64,000 nucleotides of DNA, taken from contig CAWJYO010000009.1 in the NCBI GenBank assembly GCA_963847085.1, positions 310,001 to 374,000 of the forward strand. The letters run 5' to 3'. The DNA is from Ilyomonas sp963847085. GTDB lineage: Bacteria > Bacteroidota > Bacteroidia > Chitinophagales > Chitinophagaceae. A program made the translations under genes and the position numbers. How positions within the stretch are numbered: the stretch's first letter is position 1; each line of letters begins with the position of its first letter. This document shows positions 19,639 through 28,540 of this stretch, piece after piece. The notes under the pieces were generated by a model that saw nothing but the letters and a program-made list of their open reading frames with translations, was not told the origin of the DNA and made no database searches.

Positions 19639-20776
19639 TTATGTAGTTGTAGGTGCAGGCTTTGCCGGAGGCGTTTTAGCAGAACGCTTAGCCACAAAAG
19701 GAGGCAAAAGAGTTTTAATAATAGACAAACGTAACCACATTGGTGGAAACACTTACGATTATTACAACAATGATGGAATACTGATACACAAATACGGGCC
19801 TCATATTTTTCATACCAATTCAAAAGAAGTATTCGAGTACTTAAGCCGCTTTACGGCATGGCGTCCTTATGAGCACAGAGTGCTTGCCTCTGTTGACGGG
19901 CAATTAGTTCCTATGCCCATTAATCTTACAACCATTAATACATTGTATGGTTTGAACCTTTCTGCCGACCAGGTAGAATCGTTTTTTGAAAGCCGTGCTG
20001 AAAAGAAGGACAAAATCAGAACCTCGGAAGATGTCGTCGTTTCAAAAGTGGGTAAAGAATTGTATGAAAAGTTTTTTAAATATTATACCCGCAAACAATG
20101 GGATTTAGACCCAAGCGAGTTGGATGCATCTGTTACAGCACGTGTTCCAACACGCACCAATAAAGATGATCGCTATTTTACGGATACGTTTCAGGCAATG
20201 CCGCTGCATGGTTATACGCACCTGTTTCAAAATATGCTGTCAAATCCAAACATCAGCATCATGCTGAACACAGATTATAAAGATATTTTAAGCAGCATCC
20301 GTTATAAATCCCTGATTTTTACCGGGCCTATTGATTCTTATTTTGATTACTGCTACGGCAAATTGCCTTACCGTTCTTTGGAATTTCAGTTTGAAACCTT
20401 AGAAACCGAGCGTTTCCAAAGCACCGGCACCATTAATTATCCAAACGAACATTTGTACACGCGCATTACCGAGTTTAAATATCTCACAGGTCAGAAACAC
20501 CACAAAACTTCTATCGTGTACGAATATCCAAAGGCAGAAGGCGATCCGTATTATCCGATTCCGCGCCCCGAAAACGCAGAATTGTATAAAAAATACCAAT
20601 TACTGGCAGCTACGACACCCAATGTTTATTTCACGGGGCGGTTAGGAACGTATAAATATTACAACATGGATCAGGTGGTGGCACAATCACTCACCTTGTT
20701 CAAAAAGTTAATGCTTGCCGAACAGGAATCTGTTCATCTAAGCAGCAACATGCAAAAAATGGCAATTAAGCAGTAA
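19631..20776 (+). CDS. glf: UDP-galactopyranose mutase
   Basis: FAD enzyme that converts UDP-galactopyranose to UDP-galactofuranose. FDYVVVGAGFAGGVLAERLA is the dinucleotide-binding turn at the very N-terminus. NHIGGNTYDYYNNDGILIHKYGPHIFHT is the flavin and substrate signature. RPYEHRVLASVDGQLVPMPIN and TGRLGTYKYYNMDQVV near the C-terminus match the family. It has 381 residues, normal. Translation is coupled to the upstream glycosyltransferase, and the next gene (glycosidase-like) lies 114 bp downstream, beyond a terminator-like hairpin. Confidence 0.95.
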   Translation: MFDYVVVGAGFAGGVLAERLATKGGKRVLIIDKRNHIGGNTYDYYNNDGILIHKYGPHIFHTNSKEVFEYLSRFTAWRPYEHRVLASVDGQLVPMPINLTTINTLYGLNLSADQVESFFESRAEKKDKIRTSEDVVVSKVGKELYEKFFKYYTRKQWDLDPSELDASVTARVPTRTNKDDRYFTDTFQAMPLHGYTHLFQNMLSNPNISIMLNTDYKDILSSIRYKSLIFTGPIDSYFDYCYGKLPYRSLEFQFETLETERFQSTGTINYPNEHLYTRITEFKYLTGQKHHKTSIVYEYPKAEGDPYYPIPRPENAELYKKYQLLAATTPNVYFTGRLGTYKYYNMDQVVAQSLTLFKKLMLAEQESVHLSSNMQKMAIKQ

Positions 20777-20785
20777 GATAATTTG

Positions 20786-20827
20786 TGCAAAACCAAAAAG
20801 AATAGTCGTTTTGGTTTTGCCTCTTTT
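20786..20827 (+). terminator. Hairpin built from two inverted 12-mers
   Basis: TGCAAAACCAAA (20786-20797) and TTTGGTTTTGCC (20810-20821) form an inverted pair with a stem of about 12 bp, then CTCTTTTTT. It looks like an intrinsic terminator after glf, and it is made wholly of the dispersed 12-mer. Confidence 0.7.
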
Positions 20828-20890
20828 TTATGATTTGTATTGATTGTTCAACCCTAAACCTTTCTTTTTAATAAAATTGTTTTGGTAAAC

Positions 20891-22180
20891 ATGCAAACTG
20901 ACTCGTCGTTGCAAAGCCCTTTCCATTCCTTTTGGATGGGCGGCTATGAATGCACCGATCAACTTAACGCATTTGGCAACCGTGTTGATTTTTTACATAT
21001 AACAGGGCATCTGGAAAGAATAGAGAAGGATTACGAAGATTTATCCCTTTTCCACATCAAAACCGTTCGCGAAGGTATCCGCTGGAGCCAGGTTGAAAAG
21101 CAATCCCATCAATACGACTGGAGTACGGTTGCCAAAATGATGGAAGCCGGCAAAAAGTATGGTATACAGCAGGTTTGGGACATTTGCCATTTTGGTTTTC
21201 CTGATGATCTTACACCGCTTCATCCTCATTTTGCGGGGCGCTTTGCCGGTGTTTGCCGTGCATTTGTAAGGTTTTATCGTACAAAGTTTCCAACCGAAAC
21301 CTTAATTGTTACACCGATTAACGAGGTAAGTTTTATTTCATGGCTGGGTGGCGATGTTCGGGGCACTTCTCCGTATTGTATTAAACAAGGATGGGATGTA
21401 AAATATGCTTTGATGAGAGCCTACATTGAAGGAGTTGCCGCAATAAAGGAAGAAGATGCTTCCGTAAAAATAATGACAACTGAGCCTTTGGTAAATATGG
21501 TTCCACCACTAAATGCACTACCAGACGAGCTTGCGTTTGCCAAGATGGCGCATAACAACCAGTTTCAGGCGGCGGATATACTTACGGGAAAGCTTTGTCC
21601 TGAGTTGGGCGGCAAACCGGAATATCTTGATATTTTAGGTTTGAACTTTTACTTCAACAACCAATGGGTTGTGAATACGGTAACGTTTCTTCCCTGGCTG
21701 AATGAATTTCCTGATTCGCGCTGGATACCGTTGCACCAATTGCTGCAGCAGGCATATATGCGTTATCAAAAACCCATAGTTTTATCTGAAACAAGTCATT
21801 CGAGAGAAGATCGTTTTAAATGGATCCGTTATACTGGAAGAGAATGCCAGCTTGCCTTGCAGCAGCACATTCCGTTGTGGGGCGTTTGCTGGTATCCGGT
21901 GATTGACCGGCCGGATTGGGACCATCTTACACCCTGGCACAATTCCGGTTTGTGGGACGCGGCTTTGGAAGAAGTGGCCAACGGCGCCCCTTCGCGCAAG
22001 TTACATATACCCACTGCTACGGCTTTCTTAAATGTGCAACAACAGGTAGCCCATTTTGTAGAAAACGGCTTGAAAGGAAAAACAACGCATCTACAATCGC
22101 ACGCCGATTTCGTAGCAGAGCTTCTGTATCCTGAACGGCATCGTGCCGAAATGCTGTCGGCTGCCTCTGTTCTTTCTTAA
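20891..22180 (+). CDS. Clan GH-A glycoside-hydrolase-like protein
   Basis: TIM-barrel protein resembling family 1 beta-glycosidases, 429 residues. TPINEVSFISWLGG supplies the probable acid/base Glu (NE pair at the end of strand 4) and KPIVLSETSHSRE the probable nucleophile Glu (strand 7). SFWMGGYECTDQLN and IKTVREGIRWSQVE match the first strands. I choose ATG at 20891 over the TTG at 20882. No signal peptide is visible, so it should be cytoplasmic, which is odd for a secreted-glycan hydrolase. The link to glf suggests it works on, or has lost activity toward, a galactofuranose-related sugar (inference). Confidence 0.8.
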   Translation: MQTDSSLQSPFHSFWMGGYECTDQLNAFGNRVDFLHITGHLERIEKDYEDLSLFHIKTVREGIRWSQVEKQSHQYDWSTVAKMMEAGKKYGIQQVWDICHFGFPDDLTPLHPHFAGRFAGVCRAFVRFYRTKFPTETLIVTPINEVSFISWLGGDVRGTSPYCIKQGWDVKYALMRAYIEGVAAIKEEDASVKIMTTEPLVNMVPPLNALPDELAFAKMAHNNQFQAADILTGKLCPELGGKPEYLDILGLNFYFNNQWVVNTVTFLPWLNEFPDSRWIPLHQLLQQAYMRYQKPIVLSETSHSREDRFKWIRYTGRECQLALQQHIPLWGVCWYPVIDRPDWDHLTPWHNSGLWDAALEEVANGAPSRKLHIPTATAFLNVQQQVAHFVENGLKGKTTHLQSHADFVAELLYPERHRAEMLSAASVLS

Positions 22181-22192
22181 ATAAAAAATTCG

Positions 22193-22238
22193 TGCAAAAA
22201 CAAAGAACCCTGCCTTCATAAAGAAAGCAGAGTTCTTT
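22193..22238. terminator. Terminator between convergent genes
   Basis: AAAGAAC-CTGC (from 22202) pairs with GCAG-GTTCTTT (to about 22238) with one mismatch, followed by TTTT on the plus strand and preceded by A-rich DNA for the minus strand. A TGCAAAAACAAA copy (22193-22204) overlaps the left arm. It separates the convergent glycosidase and PspC genes. Confidence 0.65.
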
Positions 22239-22257
22239 TACCAACAATGAACCTCGT

Positions 22258-24417
22258 TTATATTGCCAGCTTCGACAATAGTATGGTTGATATACTTGCG
22301 TGTGTTTGCATGACAGCAGCGGTTTTTATCGTTTGTTTTTGCCCGTTTTTTGGGGTTGAAGGAACTGTATCAGCAGGCCGTTTCAGCTCGCTGTCTATCT
22401 GCTGCATTTTTTGCTGCATTTCATTTCTTTGCCGTTCCAGCTCTTCACGGTTGCGTTTGTTTTCTTCTAATTTTTGATTGATATCGTCATTGGAGTTGTC
22501 ATCGTCATTATTATCATTTTTTACTTTGCCGTCAGCTCTTTTCAATCCATCTTTCGTCATAATGTATTCAACATCATGATCCCAATCGTAGCCATTGTTG
22601 TCGTCTCTCCAACTGTAATTGTTCCAGTCATCATTTCTAAAACCAATATGAACATTTCCGTACCAGTTGGCAACACTGCCATCAATCAAAATTCTCTTTC
22701 CTACCGGCACAGCCACTGTAACATAAACCCGTTGGTTTCTGAATTTGTGGTTTTCGGTAATAGCAATTCCTTTTGAAAGTGTTAGCACCGAATCTTTTTG
22801 TGTGATGTTATAATCTATTTCGGTGCTTAACGCATTTGCCTGTTCACGGCTGGCGCCATCACTCATTTTTAAAAGTCTTACCTCAAAGCTGTCCGCATCG
22901 GCTTTTATAATTCTTACATGCAGGTTATTTACATAAGCTGTGTCTTCGTCAATATTAGCAAAGGGTTCCATTTGCAGCCAGTCGTAACGGCGGTAATAAG
23001 ATCCCAGGCGGTCGGCATGAAGCTCTAATATATTTGTTTTTGCATCAGAAAGAGTAATGTTCTGTTCATTTACCGTGCTGCGATATTTAAAATCGTTTGC
23101 TACCGAAACCAACAACCCGATGCCACAAGCCAAACCCAGCAACCAAAGTGATAAAAACGAAACCCGCAGAATGCCGGTATTGCCTCTCATTTTCGCCAGC
23201 CTGCGAATGACGGTTGTAATAATGGAAATGACAGGCACCCAAACCAATAGCAGCGTTCCCCACGCAAAAACAGTTTCCCAGCCCCCATTTAAAATATAAT
23301 TTTTCAACGGCAATAAACCAATCAGTACCACACCAAGCGCAAACAGTCCACAAACAACGGCGAATAAAACACAGCCTACAATAAAGTAAACAAAAATCTT
23401 TATCAGCAAGGCAAGCACATCACCAAAACCGCGACCGCTTTTACGAGCCGTTTGCGAAACTTCGCTGCTAAATTGCTTGCTCCTCTCACCCCATTCCTTT
23501 CCTTTTTGCTGCGCAAACGAAGCAGCTTCCTGGCCAAACTTTGTTACTCTCTCGCCTACACCTTTCATTTCAGTGGTAATGTTGTTTTTGATGGAATTCA
23601 AATCCACTTTTTCGCCTTTCATTTCCAATCTATCGCTGGAAGATTTGGCTTCGGGCAACACTATCCAAAGAATGATGTAGATAAGGGTTGCACCCGGGCT
23701 AAACGAAACCGATAAAAATTGAGGCATATCTAAAAAGCCCCAATGCGCCCATCTAAAAAAGAAAGTAAAGAAAGGAATCAAAAACAAAATGCGGGGTATC
23801 CAAACGTTCACACCAAAATAGTAAGACAAGCCTTTGCAAACGCCGCCAATCAGTTTGTCTTCGGGGTCGCGCATCAGGCGTTTGCGGGCAGAGCCAATTA
23901 CGGTTGATGCCGTGCTCGGAACAGCTATCCACAAAACGATGTAAGCAATAAAGCCAAAACCAAATCCGAACGAAAACACAATAAACAGAATGCGCACAAT
24001 CAGTGGATCAATACCAAAATACGCGGCTAATCCACCACAAACACCGGCAATGATTTTATCGTTTTCGCTGCGGTAAAAGCGTTCAGCTTTTGTGTATGTG
24101 TAGTTTTTGTTATTGCCACTTTCTTCGTACACGCGGCTTTTTACTTTTTCTTCGTCGCCATCAAAATCTTCAGGTCTGCCAATGCTGCTGATTACTGCGG
24201 TTACATCTTCATCGGTAATGCAGGTACTGCCTTTTTTTAGTGTTTCGCCAAACAGTTCGGCAATGCGGCTTTCTATGTCGTTAATAATTTCTTCCCTGCC
24301 TTCCTCATTTATAAAATAGCGGCGCAGGCTATCCACATATTGTTTTAATATTTCGTAGGCAGTTTCTTCAATCGGTATTACTCTGCCCTGAAAATTTATA
24401 TTGATTACCTTTTTCAT
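22258..24417 (-). CDS. Double PspC-domain membrane protein
   Basis: Membrane stress-type protein of 719 residues. Residues 1-95 form a soluble domain (MKKVININFQGRVIPIEE...). Two PspC domains follow: FYRSENDKIIAGVCGGLAAYFGIDPLIVRI at about 115 and RDPEDKLIGGVCKGLSYYFGVNVWIPRI at about 185. Then come a helical linker, several membrane helices and an extracytoplasmic part with beta character. The C-terminal 90 residues are charged, Asp/Asn- and Gln-rich and probably coiled-coil. It lies 5 bp downstream of a PadR regulator gene, a common Bacteroidota pairing. Its end contains TTTGTTTTTGCC (22332-22343), read as GQKQT. Confidence 0.9.
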   Translation of the reverse strand: MKKVININFQGRVIPIEETAYEILKQYVDSLRRYFINEEGREEIINDIESRIAELFGETLKKGSTCITDEDVTAVISSIGRPEDFDGDEEKVKSRVYEESGNNKNYTYTKAERFYRSENDKIIAGVCGGLAAYFGIDPLIVRILFIVFSFGFGFGFIAYIVLWIAVPSTASTVIGSARKRLMRDPEDKLIGGVCKGLSYYFGVNVWIPRILFLIPFFTFFFRWAHWGFLDMPQFLSVSFSPGATLIYIILWIVLPEAKSSSDRLEMKGEKVDLNSIKNNITTEMKGVGERVTKFGQEAASFAQQKGKEWGERSKQFSSEVSQTARKSGRGFGDVLALLIKIFVYFIVGCVLFAVVCGLFALGVVLIGLLPLKNYILNGGWETVFAWGTLLLVWVPVISIITTVIRRLAKMRGNTGILRVSFLSLWLLGLACGIGLLVSVANDFKYRSTVNEQNITLSDAKTNILELHADRLGSYYRRYDWLQMEPFANIDEDTAYVNNLHVRIIKADADSFEVRLLKMSDGASREQANALSTEIDYNITQKDSVLTLSKGIAITENHKFRNQRVYVTVAVPVGKRILIDGSVANWYGNVHIGFRNDDWNNYSWRDDNNGYDWDHDVEYIMTKDGLKRADGKVKNDNNDDDNSNDDINQKLEENKRNREELERQRNEMQQKMQQIDSELKRPADTVPSTPKNGQKQTIKTAAVMQTHASISTILLSKLAI

Positions 24418-24422
24418 GATGA

Positions 24423-24782
24423 TTAATTATTTGATTGGTTATTGTTGGTAATGTTGATGGCTTGCGTTAAAGTATGAACCGCGTCGGCAAGTTCTGTCCA
24501 GGTACGTTCCAACTCGGCATAAAAAGAAAGTCCTTCGTCGGTCATTACAAAGTATTTGCGTGGCGGACCGCTAATGCTTTCCACCCAGCGATAAGTGAGA
24601 TAGCCGGCATTCTTCAGCCGCGTTAGCAATGGGTACAGTGTGCCTTCCAGAATATGCAGGTTGGCTGCTTTCATTCTTTCTACAATATCACTGGGGTACA
24701 CTTCGCCCTGCTTTATAATAGACAAAATGCAAAACTCAAGTACGCCTTTGCGCATCTGGCTTTGTGTGTTTTGAATGTCCAT
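24423..24782 (-). CDS. PadR-family transcriptional regulator
   Basis: Winged-helix repressor of the short PadR type, 119 residues. MRKGVLEFCILSIIKQGEVYPSDIVERMKAANLHILEGTLYPLLTRLKNAGYL is the DNA-binding domain, with the GTLYPLLTRL recognition helix. PRKYFVMTDEG is the wing. The C-terminal helix would form the dimer. It is first in a two-gene operon with the PspC protein and most likely regulates it and itself. Direct repeats upstream (24866-24925) are candidate operators. Confidence 0.93.
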   Translation of the reverse strand: MDIQNTQSQMRKGVLEFCILSIIKQGEVYPSDIVERMKAANLHILEGTLYPLLTRLKNAGYLTYRWVESISGPPRKYFVMTDEGLSFYAELERTWTELADAVHTLTQAINITNNNQSNN

Positions 24783-25121
24783 ACGAATGATTTTTATAAA
24801 ATGATTTTTTGAGAACTGTTTTGTGTCAGATATGATCCATTGACATCACAAAAATAGAAATTATTTGGTACTATGCAACACATGGTACTATCTTTTTTAA
24901 GGTAGTCTATACTAAAAGGTACATGATTATAAACTATTAGATTGATTTACAGCAATTTAGGGTAAAACCAAAAATATGCGAAAATGATGAATGGTTAAAT
25001 CTGCTGATGAATGGTTAATCAACTAAGTTTTCACATTTTATAGTCGTTCTTCCTGATTTTTATATTATTGAAACTCAATTTTTCAACCATTACTTTTGAT
25101 TTACAGGAATTTTTCTTTACG
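24783..25121. other. Divergent regulatory gap
   Basis: The gap lies between the padR-type gene and the HD-hydrolase gene. Besides the GGTAC repeats it has a variant 12-mer (GGTAAAACCAAA, 24961-24972) and a 14-bp direct repeat TGATGAATGGTTAA at 24985-24998 and 25005-25018 (20-bp period) about 110 bp before the HD gene. No RNA gene or ORF is apparent. Confidence 0.5.
24866..24925. promoter_or_regulatory. Candidate PadR operator repeats
   Basis: TGGTACTAT occurs at 24866-24874 and 24883-24891 (17-bp period), and a related AGGTACATG at 24917-24925. The first pair encloses ATG-CAACA-CAT, similar to the ATGT-N-ACAT style of PadR sites. The cluster is 85-145 bp upstream of the padR-type gene. Confidence 0.45.
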
Positions 25122-26333
25122 ATGAAAATAGAGCAGCGAAAAATTATCAACGATCCGGTGTATGGTTTCATTACCCTTGATTCGCCGCTTGTTTTCGATA
25201 TTATTTCTCACTCCTGGTACCAGCGTTTGCGGCGCATTCATCAAATGGCACTGGCTTCGTTTGTTTATCCGGGCGCCGTTCACACAAGATTTCATCATTC
25301 GCTTGGTGCTTATCATCTCATGTGCCAGGCAGTAAGTGAGCTTTGCCACAAAGGAGTTAACATTTCGGGAGAAGAAAGTGAAGCTGTAAAAGCCGCTATT
25401 TTGTTGCACGATATAGGTCATGGTCCCTATTCTCATGCGCTGGAAAATTTGTTGGTTCCTCATGCCAATCACGAAGAAATTGGCTTGCAGATTATGCACC
25501 GCATGAATGAAGATATGGAGGGAAGATTATCGCTTGCCATTGACATTTTCACCAACATTTATCCGAAATATTTTTTACATAGTTTGATTAGTGGACAAGT
25601 TGATGTTGACCGCATGGATTATCTCACACGCGATAGTTTTTATACCGGCGTTAGTGAAGGCGTAATTGGCTACGACCGTATTTTAAAAATGCTTGCCGTT
25701 CACAATGGCGAACTGATGATTGAAGAAAAAGCCATTTACAGCACTGAAAAATTTTTGGTGGCGCGCAGGCAAATGTACTGGCAGGTGTATCTGCATCGCG
25801 CGGTGCTGGCAACCGAAATGATGCTGGTAAAAATTATTGAACGGGTAAAAGAAATTTATCAGACCAGTGACAAGCAATTGCAAACAGGATCGCCGGTAGA
25901 TTTGTTTTTGGCAGAAAAAAAGCTTTCGAAAGAAGAATTTATAAATGCGTTTTGCAGCATAGATGATGCTGATGTGCTGTTTGCCGTTAAGCGATGGAGC
26001 CACCACAATGATGTGGTGTTATCGGTTTTGAGCAATGGATTGCTGGATCGAAACTTATTAAAATGCACATTACAAAACGAGCCTTTTGCCGAATCTATAT
26101 TACAAAACATACGCAAAGCCATTGCCAGTCGTTTACAAATTAGCGAAGAGGAAGCGTCGTATCTTGCATTTACAGGTGTTGCTGAAAATACAGCCTATAA
26201 ACTGACCAATGAAAACGTAAACATTTTGTTTAAAAACGGCGATGTAAAAGACATTTCGCAGGTTGATGATCCACTCATCAATCAAACTTTATCTCTGCCT
26301 GTAAAAAAATTCTACATTTGTCAATTACGATAA
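25122..26333 (+). CDS. HD-domain phosphohydrolase (SAMHD1/dGTPase-like)
   Basis: HD-superfamily metal-dependent phosphohydrolase of 403 residues, related to SAMHD1 and bacterial dNTP triphosphohydrolases. HTRFHHSLGAYHL gives the first His, AAILLHDIGHGPYSHALE the HD pair, and SGQVDVDRMDYLTRDSFYTGVSEG the last Asp with the family-typical YLTRD sequence. ATG at 25122 (MKIEQRKIINDPVYGFI) is preferred; the open frame upstream to 25068 is unlike homologues. Genes of this type often precede lpxD in Bacteroidota, as here (42-bp gap). The nucleotide substrate is not known. Confidence 0.88.
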   Translation: MKIEQRKIINDPVYGFITLDSPLVFDIISHSWYQRLRRIHQMALASFVYPGAVHTRFHHSLGAYHLMCQAVSELCHKGVNISGEESEAVKAAILLHDIGHGPYSHALENLLVPHANHEEIGLQIMHRMNEDMEGRLSLAIDIFTNIYPKYFLHSLISGQVDVDRMDYLTRDSFYTGVSEGVIGYDRILKMLAVHNGELMIEEKAIYSTEKFLVARRQMYWQVYLHRAVLATEMMLVKIIERVKEIYQTSDKQLQTGSPVDLFLAEKKLSKEEFINAFCSIDDADVLFAVKRWSHHNDVVLSVLSNGLLDRNLLKCTLQNEPFAESILQNIRKAIASRLQISEEEASYLAFTGVAENTAYKLTNENVNILFKNGDVKDISQVDDPLINQTLSLPVKKFYICQLR

Positions 26334-26374
26334 TGGTTGTTAGCATAAAGCACATTTTTATTTATAACTAACTT

Positions 26375-27427
26375 ATGCAGTTTAGCGCAGCGCAAATAGC
26401 CATAATGGTTGATGGCGAATTGGAAGGTGAGGCTTCAGTTGCCGTCAACTCGTTTGGTAAAATAGAAGAAGCCAAAAGAGGCCAGCTCTCTTTTCTTGCC
26501 AATCCCAAATACGAAGAATTTTTATACACCACCGGGGCTTCTGTTATCATCATTAATAAAAATCAGGAGTTAAAAGAAGCGGTTGCTGCAACCTTAATAC
26601 GTGTGCCCGATGCATATTCGGCATTTGCACTTTTGCTGCGCAAATACCAGGAGATAATGACGCAGCAGCTTACCGGCATTCAGCAACCTTCTTATCTTTC
26701 TGAAACCGCAAAACTGGGTGATGGTGTGTTTGTGGGCGCTTTCACTTACATCGGTGCCAATGCACAAATTGGAAACAATGTAAAGCTCTTTCCAGGTGTG
26801 TACCTGGGAAATAATGTTAGTATAAATGATAACACCATTTTATATCCGGGCGTAAAAGTGTACAACGATTGTGTGATTGGAAAGAACGTTACTATTCATG
26901 CCGGTGCTGTAATTGGTGGCGACGGTTTTGGTTTTGCACCACAGACAGATGGCACTTATAAAAAGATACCACAGATTGGAAATGTAGTGATTGAAGATTA
27001 TGTTGAGATCGGCTCCAATTCTACTATTGACAGAGCAACCATTGGTTCAACCATTATTCGCAAAGGAGCTAAATTAGACAACCTGATACAAATTGCGCAC
27101 AACGTTGAAGTTGGCTCCAACACAGTTATTGCCGCACAAGCCGGTGTAAGCGGAAGCACTAAAATTGGCAATAATGTAATGGTGGGTGGTCAGGCAGGCA
27201 TTGTAGGACACCTGCACATTGCCGACGGCACCAAAATAAACGCGCAAAGCGGCGTAAGCAAATCTATCAAAACGCCTAACGTTGCGGTTACCGGCTCTCC
27301 GGCTTTTGATTATACTTCTGCACTTCGCAGCCAGGCGTTGAGCCGCAACCTGCCCGAAATGGAAAAGCGCATTGCCGAGTTAGAAAAATTAGTTCAGCAA
27401 TTATTAGCCGAACGGGTAAGCGCATAG
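26375..27427 (+). CDS. lpxD: UDP-3-O-acylglucosamine N-acyltransferase LpxD
   Basis: Third enzyme of lipid A synthesis, adding the second 3-hydroxyacyl chain. It has 350 residues. An N-terminal uridine-binding domain (to about residue 105) is followed by many hexapeptide repeats of the left-handed beta-helix and a C-terminal helix (LPEMEKRIAELEKLVQQLLAE). The catalytic His is in IQIAHNVEVG, and GGDGFGFAPQTDG is a family signature. It lies 42 bp after the HD gene; the other lipid A genes lie 2.4 kb downstream. Confidence 0.95.
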   Translation: MQFSAAQIAIMVDGELEGEASVAVNSFGKIEEAKRGQLSFLANPKYEEFLYTTGASVIIINKNQELKEAVAATLIRVPDAYSAFALLLRKYQEIMTQQLTGIQQPSYLSETAKLGDGVFVGAFTYIGANAQIGNNVKLFPGVYLGNNVSINDNTILYPGVKVYNDCVIGKNVTIHAGAVIGGDGFGFAPQTDGTYKKIPQIGNVVIEDYVEIGSNSTIDRATIGSTIIRKGAKLDNLIQIAHNVEVGSNTVIAAQAGVSGSTKIGNNVMVGGQAGIVGHLHIADGTKINAQSGVSKSIKTPNVAVTGSPAFDYTSALRSQALSRNLPEMEKRIAELEKLVQQLLAERVSA

Positions 27428-27464
27428 TTATTGTTAATGGATTATCGTTAATTTTTAATTGTGA

Positions 27465-27548
27465 GTAGTGAATAGTTAGTAGTAGTTGCCAATTCATTTT
27501 TTACTCATTACTCACTATTCACCATTCACAACTCACCACTCACTATTC
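27465..27548. repeat. Inverted arrays of GTGAGTA-type heptamers
   Basis: Three GTGAGTA-like units (about 27459-27485) face a run of complementary units, CTCATTA CTCACTA TTCACCA TTCACAA CTCACCA CTCACTA, that ends at the terC start. The two arrays could pair as a large hairpin. Related arrays occur near 640 and 39797-39830. Confidence 0.65.
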
Positions 27549-28529
27549 ATGAACACCACCACTGTTATCTATCTTGTTTTTGGTATTGCTTTGTTGGTGG
27601 CTTTGATAATTGATCTGGATCTTATCAGTAAAAAACATTCAATCATTACTCTTAAAAAAGCATTGCTGCAAACGTTGCTGTGGGTAGGTTTATCGCTCTT
27701 GTTTTGGGTATTTATCTGGATTGAAAAGGATACGCATATTGCCACTAAATACATCAGTGCTTACCTGATGGAATGGAGCCTTAGCATAGATAATGTGTTT
27801 GTTTTTATCCTTATTTTTTCTTACTTAAAAATTAACGAAAATGATGTAGGCAGAGCCTTGCTGATTGGTGTGCTGCTGGCTATTGTTTTACGTGTTCTTT
27901 TTATAGCCGCGGGCATTGAAATTGTCAACCGCTTCCAATGGGTACTTTACATTTTTGGGCTGTTTTTGTTATATACCGGAGGGAAATTGTTTTTTCAAAA
28001 AGAAGACGAACAATACAAGCCGCAGCAATCGTCTATTTACAAACTGATGAACCGCATTTTTCGCATGAGCGATACCAACCCCGAAGGAAAATATATCATT
28101 AAAAAAAGAGGAAGGATTTATTTCACCACTTTATCATTAGTGGTTTGTATGTTAGCAGGCACCGATGTTTTGTTCGCATTGGATAGCATTCCAACCGTTG
28201 TATCGCTGGTTCGCGAAAATCCTAAAGTGCCTTTTTCTGCCGACGATATTATGGTTATTTATTCGAGCAACATCTTTGCGGTGCTGGGCTTGCGAAGTTT
28301 ATTTTTTTTATTGCGTGGCGCTGCCAATCAGTTTCAATATTTACAGCAAGGCATTGCTTTGGTGCTGGTTTTTATTGGCGCAAAAATGTTGGTTGAATGG
28401 TATGTTCATATCTCTATTTACATTTCATTGATAGTGATTGTGGCTTGCATCAGCGGCGCCATTCTTCTTTCTAAAATAAAAAATAAAGCCATCGCAAACA
28501 ATCCGAAAAAAAGCCCTGACACACTTTGA
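27549..28529 (+). CDS. TerC-family integral membrane protein
   Basis: TerC/Alx family, 326 residues, a predicted metal or small-ion transporter of the inner membrane with about nine hydrophobic helices. MEWSLSIDNVFVFILIFSYL and LAGTDVLFALDSIPTVVSLVREN carry the conserved Asp residues of the two halves. ATG at 27549 (MNTTTVIYLVFGIALL) is chosen; the longer frame from 27486 is only translation through the heptamer repeats. Known members export manganese; the substrate here is unproven. It is inserted between lpxD and lpxC. Confidence 0.9.
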   Translation: MNTTTVIYLVFGIALLVALIIDLDLISKKHSIITLKKALLQTLLWVGLSLLFWVFIWIEKDTHIATKYISAYLMEWSLSIDNVFVFILIFSYLKINENDVGRALLIGVLLAIVLRVLFIAAGIEIVNRFQWVLYIFGLFLLYTGGKLFFQKEDEQYKPQQSSIYKLMNRIFRMSDTNPEGKYIIKKRGRIYFTTLSLVVCMLAGTDVLFALDSIPTVVSLVRENPKVPFSADDIMVIYSSNIFAVLGLRSLFFLLRGAANQFQYLQQGIALVLVFIGAKMLVEWYVHISIYISLIVIVACISGAILLSKIKNKAIANNPKKSPDTL

Positions 28530-28540
28530 GTATTCTATCG

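Noticed and set aside
27486..27548. N-terminal extension of the TerC protein
   Set aside because: It reads through GTGAGTA-type repeats (HYSPFTTHHS-like residues) and precedes a good ATG with the first membrane helix.
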